64,000 nucleotides of DNA, taken from Ascaphus truei (lineage: Eukaryota > Chordata > Amphibia > Anura > Ascaphidae). The notes under the pieces are model-generated. The model was given only the letters and a program-made list of their open reading frames with translations. It made no database searches and was not told the origin of the DNA. Where the stretch lies: positions 109,713,257-109,777,256 of the forward strand of contig CM071571.1 in assembly GCA_036426205.1 (NCBI GenBank), given 5' to 3'. Of the stretch, positions 56,741-64,000 are shown one piece after another. The first letter of the stretch is position 1, and each line of letters begins with the position of its first letter. A program made the position numbers and the translations under genes.

Positions 56741-57010
56741 CAAAAGACAAAAATACTCAATGCTACATCCAATATGACAAAATACATAGTTAAATACTTA
56801 AATGTTTGTATACTCATAAGAAAGGGTCATTTATTTAAACCCTTTGGCCAAAATGTTACAAACCTGCAGCCACATCAGGGCATGACCCCTATGGCGATCC
56901 TAACGCTACCTGTGAGTATTCTCATTTACCTCTGCAGTGGAGGGAGGTAGGTCTCAATAGACCTGTCCTGCAAAGGCCAATGAAAAAAACCTGCTGCTTA
57001 AAAAATCTGG
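56741..57010. mobile_element. Foldback repeat family Y, copy 3 (partial)
   Basis: It matches copy 1 in order: CAAAAGACAAAAATACTCAA, TGCTACATCCAATATGACAA, AAAGGGTCATTTATTTAAAC, TCTCATTTACCTCTGCAGTG and 'gacctgtcctgcaaaggcc'. The right arm is missing. Confidence 0.65.
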
Positions 57011-57541
57011 GAACCTCATCAAGACAATGTTATGGGTATAAGCAAGCATGTTACTTTTGTATGTTTCCCAATTGAATTCTCTTGTTCTCAGTCATTCGTC
57101 AAATCCATTTCCAGGTAGAATGTTGAAAACAAGTGTTTTTGCTAAATATTTGTTGTTATTTCCAGAACAAGTTATAGAAGTAATACAAACTGCAAGTGGG
57201 CTCTGGTGCCCAAAATGAAATGGTTCTAAAAATGTCTGTACTTTACCCTAAAAATAAAGTTTGTTGTTTTAAAAAAAAAAAATATGAAACTAACATAAAG
57301 CACATGTAATCTGATTCGGTAACCAAAGTTGCCAACAGGCTAGCAAATAACTAAACCAGAACTGAATTGGTATCATACAGAAGCGAGTCAGAGCCCATTT
57401 GCAGGTGTGAGCATCACAAAGTAATATTATACAATTTTGTCTTTTTATGATATTAAAACAAATATCCTAGGGATGTGCCGTATAAGGTAGAACAATGAAA
57501 AACAGGAAATGGTGTAGTAAAGGGAAATATATTAATACCTG

Positions 57542-59313
57542 TGTAACGGGTTTCCCCCCCCCCCCCCCAATCGCAGATACAATGTGGGGGTACAGGGAAC
57601 ATACAATGTTACCATAGGTGTGGTGCATTACCTGTTGGTTCGCAGGAGGGCTGAGCTTCCGCCACGGGGAACCTGGGGCAATTATACTAGGGGTACTCAC
57701 TTACAACGATGCAGCGCCTCCACCTGCGATGGCTCCCACCAGAGGGGGAGTGGTTCCTCGCAGGACAATCAATAATACCATACACAGCGAGTTATATATT
57801 AACTAATACCATTTACTGGGAACAGCATATAACACATCAATACCATAACATATCAGAACAGGTGTCCCTCTCTCGAGTAGACACTTACTGCGACGTCCAG
57901 CAGGACGCTTCCCCAACACCAGGTGATCCCACCCAGTGTCCAAAGAACCCCACCCAATGTCCCGCAGTCTTGCAGAGAGAGACAATGGGTGACTGCGCAG
58001 TCACTATTTATACTAAGAGCCCGTTGGTGCACTTGTGTATTAGATAGTACCTGCCGAGCACTCCCGTGCTCGGATCTCCAACTGGCTTCACAAAGGATCC
58101 GTCGTGTGATGGTTCCGTCTGATCCTACACCGGACTCCTTTGTACACACGGACCGCCAGGGCGATCCCACTCTGGAATAGTCTCTGTGGACCCCAACGTG
58201 GGTACGAATCCGCTTCACAGGAACCGCAGCGTCCGCTGTGTCCCTGTCTAATCTACCCTACCGTGACAGGATCCCTAACATAGGACCTGTCCCTACAGCA
58301 CTAAATGACACGCGCTATACTATAGGCCATCCCTACAGCACAGCAACCTATAATGGCTTTAGGGGAAGCTCCTAGGGGTCTACAGGGGTTAATAGCCTGC
58401 CCCACTCCCCTAACTCTTCCCAGCCCTGACTGTTACTAAACTAATCCCAGCGCCTGCAGCAACAAGCTGTGACCCACTGGATGTGTGCAGCCAACGTGCT
58501 ACACAACAAGGTGCCTGCCTGTCAGACCTCACAGCACTGACAGCCGTGACTCTGACAAGGCAGCACTACACTAAGGGCAGCGTCCCTATCTTGGGCCTCC
58601 CTCAGCACTTACCCACTAATCTAGTGGGGAGTTGGGGCCTACCTTGGGTGTGGGTACCTATATGGGTGCAGGAGCTGCACTCGCTCCCCGCACCCTTCCT
58701 TCCCTCACAGCTCCCTGACTCCAACTCACTTAACTGATAACTATCAGCGCATGCAGCAACACCCTGCAACTTAACACTAAGTCCGCTGCTGCTTTTCTTC
58801 CCTTCTGTTCCCCAGCTCCCACTAATGCAAGTGACAGGGTCCCTAACCTGAGGGCTGTCCCTGGCAACACTCACTTTACTGGGGAGCTGAGCTATCTCGG
58901 GCCCTGGGGATACTGGCCTAGTACAGGGAGTCCCTGACTCCTGTACCCTACCTCCTTCCCTGGGCTGCTCCGGTCTCTGACTGACTAGCCTGCTCCAACT
59001 GACAAAAACCCTGTCTGCACACAACATTGTTGCAACTCTGCAGCATGAGAAGCTGCCAGCTCTATTGGCTTCAATGCTGCCTGTGACAAGGGTGAAAGTG
59101 CAGTCCCCAGAGGCTGCTGGGAATTGTAGTCCTTGGCAAAGCTCTTTTCTATGGTGACCGCGTGCGCGATCTTTCTTGCGCATGGGCGAAGCTCGCGCCA
59201 TAACCAAGAGGGCGGGGCCCGCTGGGAGAAGTCGCCGTCCCCTTCCTCCACTGCCACAGGGGTAAGGCAGGGGGCAAAGGAAGATCAGGGGAACCGGGGG
59301 TGACCCCCTTACA
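57542..59313. mobile_element. 1.77-kb element with TGTAA ends, 4-bp duplication
   Basis: It begins TGTAACGGGTTTCCCCC and ends GGGGGTGACCCCCTTACA. CCTG lies directly on both sides (57538-57541 and 59314-59317). The interior is GC-richer than its flanks, with 'cctgtccctacagcac' and 'ggtccctaacctgagggctgtccct' repeats. A 201-residue open frame on the - strand (58602-59207) has no recognised domain. Same end type as 1518-2153. Ginger-like class is an inference. Confidence 0.5.
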
Positions 59314-59776
59314 CCTGTATTTCAGATTCAAAACCTGGAAAATAACGGTGCTAAAAAAAACCTTAACTAATGAGATTTTTTTTCTGATCCAATTCTTGTA
59401 CCAGTTTTACATGTGGGAGAAGTTGATACATAACCCCTAATATGAAAGCTAAAATACCTGTTGTCTTTAAATAAAACGTAGAAGGGAATGGAGCATCCAA
59501 GAGTTTTATTCAATGTGACCAATTCTGGGACCATAAACAACATTAGCTTAATCTTTAAAAATAATAGTTGTCAGACACATATTTGTGGTCCCAAAAATCC
59601 AAGATATATATGTATAGTTCACGTACTGTATCTCCCTGCGTTAACATTATGCTTGGATTGTTCAGTAGTGGATGGGTTTGCAAAACACTACTTTGCTTAA
59701 TGGGTGTGTCATTTGCTCAGTGCACATGTAAGAGTGTTGAAATGTTAACATTGTATTTGTCTGCATCTCTTTTAAG

Positions 59777-60046
59777 CTCCGGGTGCTGTCCAGAATGTTT
59801 ACTGCACTCCAACCAGCTGGCAGTCAGTTTTAATCCAGTGGGATCCACCTTCACGGCCAAATGGACTGATAACTCACTACATCATAACATTTCAAAGCAT
59901 TGTTGCCCGGGTCACTTCTGCTGATAATGTCTACACTTTCCGAGAACTACTTTCTAATACCACTTACTATTTTGAAATCAAAGCTGCAAATTTTGCTGGG
60001 GAAGGCACAGAACAAGTATGCAATGTCACAACCAAATCTGAAGAAG
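59777..60046 (+). CDS. PTPRQ: PTPRQ exon R: complete FN3 domain 11
   Basis: Acceptor CATCTCTTTTAAG ends at 59776; donor GTCAGT starts at 60047. Phase 1 in and out, 270 nt. Blocks: APGAVQNVYCTPTSWQSVLI, QWDPPSRPNGLITHYIITF, YTFRELLSNTTYYFEIKAAN and FAGEGTEQVCNVTTKSEE. The TSWQSVL and Cys before VxT match the mammalian domain that follows TQES. It is the last exon in the window. The next FN3 domain must lie beyond 64000 or was not recognised. Confidence 0.96.
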
Positions 60047-60329
60047 GTCAGTTTTTTTACATTCTTCAAGATACCTTTTTTTCTTTCAAAGTGTTTCTTT
60101 AATATTTAGATGGAACTAGGATGCTTCTCCATTTGTATTTCTCTTTATTTATTTAAGTGTAGTTATTTTGTGTAGTACATGTTTTAAATTCAGTTTTATT
60201 TAATTTGTCTTCTGTGTAATGCATTTTTTATTATTATGGATAAGAATGCAATTTCAGCAAGTATACAGGTATAAGATACCTGTTTCTTCTTTGTAGTAAT
60301 CACTTGATTAGGCAAGCTAAAATGTTAAT

Positions 60330-60480
60330 CCTGTTCACTGTACACAAAACAAGGAAGAGTACAGGGTTCACGGATTTTATAAATGCAATAATTTATTGAA
60401 GCCAAATAAAGTGTCCAACGTTTCGGCCGTCACAGCAGCCTTTGTCAAGGAGTGGCGTGTGTCTGGACCATAGGGGTCCA
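60330..60480. mobile_element. Retroelement-tail-like fragment
   Basis: 'aataatttattgaagcc' is followed by GTGTCCAACGTTTCGGCCGT and 'cagcctttgtcaagg'. This 'acgtttcgg...caagg' wording is typical of tails of several vertebrate retroelements and resembles the part near 26590 in the Penelope-like element. Fragment only; class uncertain. Confidence 0.45.
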
Positions 60481-61879
60481 TGTTCACTTTGCCAGAATTG
60501 TACTTGCAAACTGAAATGTGAAAATTAGTTACACTAATATTAATAAATTAGCTTAAATAATTAATTTAGATTTTTTACATTTTAAATAGCACCCAATGAG
60601 TACATTTAGTATTCTATCTGCATTTACTAAGCCACACAATTCATGGAACTGTATAGTGTGCATTTTGAACTATACAGCTACTGAAGTACCTGGTTAGAAA
60701 TATGAAGGCCCAGCATTGGGCTGGAGTCCGCATAGGAGCCAAGGAGAAATTGGGTCATTGGAGGGGGGGGGGGCAATAGGTGTTGAGGCATGATGGGGTA
60801 GAGGTCAGTGAGCAGGCAATATTTGGCGTGGTGGCTCTTGGCACCTAAGGGTGGGATATGGGTGCGGGGGATAAAGTGTTAAGAACCACCAGCAGGAAGG
60901 CGACCGCAAACCAGGACACAGGAAGTTTTCTGCTGTCATATTAGTTTAAAGTACTTCTGCTGCAACTTGCCCCCTCACACCAGTCACAGGGTCACTTGGA
61001 TATATTCATAATTATCTGTATACATGTCCTTAACAATTACATTATTGTTGCCAGGATCCTAAACAATAACTTAACAATTGTTAGAACATTGAGGGAGTGA
61101 GATGGTACAATTATTTTAGTGCATACACAGAAGAATTGATGGATTGGAAAGGGGAAGGATGGCAAGAATGAGGCATACAGTATCTCTGGCATGCATTTTA
61201 TAATCCTACAGCTATCATTGATTGACTGTTGCCTAGTATAGTTTACAAGTATATTGTTGATGAAATGCATACAATAATGCTTATATCATTGTTATTAATA
61301 GTCTTTTTAACGCTTGAGGACCAGATGTGACAGTAACGCATTAGAAAGCAAAGCTTACTTGCCCCTCTATACTCAAGGCATTAAAGCAGAATGCAATATC
61401 TTTCTAGTACAAAAAATAAATATTTGTTTGAGAAATGTGAATTGACTCAGAGGCTACTAGATGAAATTACCAGGATATGGTTAGGGGAATAAAAAGGATG
61501 TAGGAAGAAATGGAGACAAATAAAAGTGACTGCAGTATCCATGGAGGGTGGGGCACATGTATTGGCAAGATTTATTGCACCATTTAGCCTATTCATTTTA
61601 AAGGGTCATTAGGTGTATATTACTTAGAGGCCTATGCTATAAGCCTTCATAAACAAAATCACTGGGCTGTTTGTTTAATTCGCCAGTTTTTTTTAGCGTT
61701 GCTATCACGGTGTTCAGAAAGCCTCGATTACTTGTGATAGCAAAATTCCTAAAATGGGCGAGTAGCCGGCAACGTGATGATCACCTCTCTGAAAAGGCTT
61801 TACCCGGCTATTTCTTCAGCTGCAGAGAGACCTGCGCATATCTCGCCAGCAATCAAAAGTTTTTAATATAAAATGTAAT

Positions 61880-62070
61880 ACTGGTGTAGATGAGCAGGGG
61901 GTCTCCGGAGAAGAACCGTGTGTATTTAAGGTCCGGGGACCCCTGCTTCCCAAGATAGAGGCCCCGTTATGGGGTGCCGGTATCTCCTATGTATTTTATT
62001 CCCACGGACACGTGACATGGGACACTTAAATGCATAGGAAATACTGGCACCCCATAACGGGGTAAAATGA
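61880..62070. mobile_element. GC-rich palindromic unit related to 43330-43910
   Basis: 'gccccgttatggggtgccggtatctccta' is answered by 'aggaaatactggcaccccataacgggg', with CACGTGACATGGGAC near the centre. It shares 'tgtagatgagcagggggtctcc' with the 43660 unit. Confidence 0.65.
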
Positions 62071-62149
62071 GATGTACAGGCCTTATGTATACGTCTAATT
62101 TTGCGTCAAGAAGCCGACAATACAACATCCTATTGTGGATTTACCATGG

Positions 62150-63240
62150 GGCTTTGGATTGAAAGAAGAAGATAGTAGATTAAAGAAAAGATAAATATAA
62201 TTACAGATGAAGATAGAAGACAGTGATAGAAGATAAAGAAAGAAGATTTTTTTTACCTGATGCTGGTCTTCAATGTGGATGGTGTTGGATTGCGGGTGAT
62301 GACGTCGCGGTACGAGAGCTTCCAGATAACGCCGGGATTTGGAGGGTGAAGACTTCTAAAGGTAAGTAAAATATTGAGTGTATGAAATTGTTTTTTTTCC
62401 CAGGTTTTTTTATTGTATTTATTTATTTCTATGTATTTGCTTGCTCATTGACTGGTAATGTATTAATCTGTGCCCTAGGGTGACAACCAATGCATTTTTT
62501 GTCAAATGCTTGTTTTCTATTGATTGTTATTTTTTTAATTTCTGTTTATTGTTTGGATTAAATTTTTTTTTATTTGGATGACTTGTTTTTTGTACATTTT
62601 AGGATTGGTTAGCGTTTTCAATTAATTATTTGTTTTGTTGGCTACTGGTTTAAATTCATTAATTGTTTTGATGGCTAGTGTTTAAATTCATTAATTGTTT
62701 TGTTGGTTAGTGCTTTCTTGAATTGATTGGTTGGCTAGTGCTTTTATTTAGTTATTTCATTGGTTGGCTAGTGCTTTTATTTATTTAATTGGTTGTCTAG
62801 TGCTTTCATTTCTTTAATTTATTGGTTGGCTAGTGCTTTTATTTCTTGAATTTGGGTGTTTAGGTGCTTGTATATCTTTTATTATTGTGTATTTTTGGCC
62901 TTTGTGTTTTTTTATTAGGATGACCATTGACTGCAATAGTGGCTTATCATGCCCATATTATATGGGTATGATGTACCACTATGCCACTCAATGGGTAGAG
63001 GGTGGGTATGGTGGTCCTGGGGTGGGTGGTTAGGGTTCTTGGGTGGGTAACGGGGGTGGGTGGGTTAACCCCTTAATTACTATAGCGGTTATTAATCGCT
63101 ACGGTGGTTAAGGGGTTAGGGGCCACTAGATTTTATTTTTTCATGCATTCTTGCTGGCATCGGAGGACATGGACCTGGAGTATGCAGACGAGGATGCCCT
63201 TCATGATGGCAGGGGTAAGTTGAATGTTTTATTTACTTTA
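62150..63240. repeat. Degenerate repeat region with 'ggttggctagtgctttt' units
   Basis: Between 62600 and 62850 the words TTGGTTGGCTAGTGCTTTT and 'gttttgttggctagtg' recur about seven times. Flanks ('agaagatagaagacagtg' and 'taaccccttaattactatagcgg') resemble, in part inverted, the foldback regions near 42560-42640 and 43250-43300. Probably an internally repetitive arm of the same large foldback family. Confidence 0.5.
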
Positions 63241-63530
63241 ATAATGCTGGCTGGCTAATGTTTGATTTTATAATGGCAAATGCACTATTATCCATGAGAA
63301 ATAAAGTGAAAAATCTGCGCTACTATTTGTGATAAGTGATATATAATAAGTGAAAATAAATTAAATTAACCCTTCAACTGTGTGAATACACGTTATACAA
63401 TTGAATACTATGTTTACACTTCACTATCTGTTGTATACAGTCAAAAAAGGAAAAAAACATAATAACATAAAATTGAGAGTCTGCTGCTATTTCACTTCAG
63501 ATGGCTCAGCATCCAATAGAACTAATAAAG

Positions 63531-63896
63531 GAAAAAGAACAAGCAGCGCATAACTCTCATAGTGTATTAAATTCAATTACATTGAAGTAAAATGAAGGTG
63601 TATCGCACGTACATCAATACTAAAAATAGGCAATATATGTATTTCGGCACATGTTTCCAACAACACCGTAAGGCTGTCGGTGGTTGATTAGACTCCATCT
63701 GCAACTTGCCGGTGTATTACCTTGATGTCCATCGGATGAGGGGACCTGCAGAGCATTGTTGGTAACATGCCGAAATACATGTATTGCCTATTTATATAAG
63801 TATTGATGTACGTGTGATACTCACCACCTTCACTTTACTTCAATATAATTGAATTTAATACACTATGTGAGTTGTGAGGTGTTTGTTCTTTTTCCT
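63531..63896. mobile_element. Foldback element family Z, copy 2
   Basis: Arms of about 130 bp (63531-63663 and 63757-63896) are inverted. They share GAAAAAGAACAA, ACTCTCATAGTGTATTAAAT and TCGCACGTACATCAATACT-like blocks and ACATGTATTGCCTATTT. The spacer is about 93 bp. The layout and several words match copy 1 at 34101-34849. Confidence 0.7.
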
Positions 63897-64000
63897 GCAC
63901 TATTATCCATATCTGGATAATAGTAATTTTGACCATTACCGTACTGTATGTGTTGGGGGGGGGGGGGGATTTTGGGGGTAGAGGAGGCGGGTAGTAGGGT

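Larger units (their letters stand above)
53751..59776 (+). other. PTPRQ: Intron Q-R (6026 bp)
   Basis: It contains a CT-rich tract (54930-55375), a truncated Harbinger-like MITE piece (about 55490-55575), a hAT-type MITE (55726-56140), foldback family Y copy 3 (56741-57010) and the TGTAA-ended element (57542-59313). Stretches between them are unassigned. Confidence 0.75.
7102..60046 (+). other. PTPRQ: PTPRQ gene, partial: 18 internal exons, 11 FN3 domains
   Basis: Eighteen exons were delimited by hand from splice borders and continuous frame: 7102-7274, 11455-11632, 15575-15736, 15837-16016, 22404-22511, 24146-24427, 29933-30214, 30772-31056, 31948-32130, 35317-35418, 39046-39166, 40204-40364, 41005-41150, 45996-46164, 50209-50484, 52890-53041, 53609-53750 and 59777-60046. 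Joined, they read through without a stop. The product is a string of FN3 domains with the W-x-PP-x-x-PNG and T-x-x-G-x-G signatures and many N-glycosylation sequons, expected for an ectodomain outside the cell. Domain order and wording match mammalian PTPRQ as I remember it, for example RYQNISS then VYAMEL, and RAYTRFGHGNQ. Mammalian PTPRQ is a phosphatidylinositol phosphatase needed for shaft connectors of hair-cell stereocilia. No alignment was run. Neither gene end is in the window. Confidence 0.93.
60047..64000 (+). other. PTPRQ: Downstream intron sequence with repeats
   Basis: No further exon was found. It includes a retroelement-like tail (60330-60480), a GC-rich palindromic unit (61880-62070), repetitive GT/TTTA-rich sequence with 'ttggctagtgctttt' units (62150-63240), foldback family Z copy 2 (63531-63896) and a terminal G run (63955-63969). 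Confidence 0.7.

Noticed and set aside
58602..59207. 201-codon open frame on the - strand inside the TGTAA-ended element
   Set aside because: No recognisable transposase or integrase motif, and composition follows the GC-rich repeat. It remains possible but unsupported.

Overview
The window is intronic and exonic DNA from a vertebrate, most likely an anuran amphibian. One gene is visible: 18 coding exons on the + strand, spread over 7102-60046. All have AG/GT borders and one continuous reading frame. They encode 11 fibronectin type III (FN3) domains that match, from memory of the mammalian protein, the extracellular part of PTPRQ (receptor-type protein tyrosine phosphatase Q), a hair-bundle protein of inner-ear hair cells. 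The start of the gene (signal peptide, first FN3 domains) and its end (last FN3 domains, membrane segment, phosphatase) lie outside the window. The exons total 3372 nt, exactly 1124 codons, entered and left in phase 1.

Layout: 1-7101 holds G-rich and TG-rich simple repeats, a large foldback element, a decayed LINE endonuclease fragment and a diverged tandem repeat. From 7102 to 16016 come exons A-D, with two Harbinger-like MITEs and a CORE-SINE in the introns. The 16017-22403 intron carries a roughly 1.55 kb polypurine tract. From 22404 to 35418 lie exons E-J. The intron between F and G carries a Tc1 transposon split by a Penelope-like retroelement, with a 14-bp target duplication. From 35419 to 46164 lie exons K-N, with a truncated L1-type LINE bounded by 15-bp duplications and a cluster of foldback elements with palindromic TGACGTCA sites. 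From 46165 to 60046 lie exons O-R, a CA-rich array, a hAT-type MITE and a 1.77 kb element with TGTAA ends. From 60047 onward only repeats are seen.

The organism call rests on the repeat mix: frog-like L1/Tx1-type ORF2, Tc1, Penelope-like, Harbinger-, hAT- and TTAA-type MITEs and CORE-SINEs, together with diverged but clearly tetrapod-like PTPRQ exons. The species cannot be named from the sequence.

The most interesting biology is in the exon architecture. Every FN3 module is bounded by phase-1 introns, so whole domains can be gained or lost without breaking the frame. Compared with the mammalian protein as I remember it, this gene seems to have two additional single-exon FN3 domains (exons G and H) and to lack one domain between exons N and O. 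I found no complete new system, operon, CRISPR array, tRNA or rRNA gene. The non-exonic sequence is dominated by nested and palindromic mobile elements.
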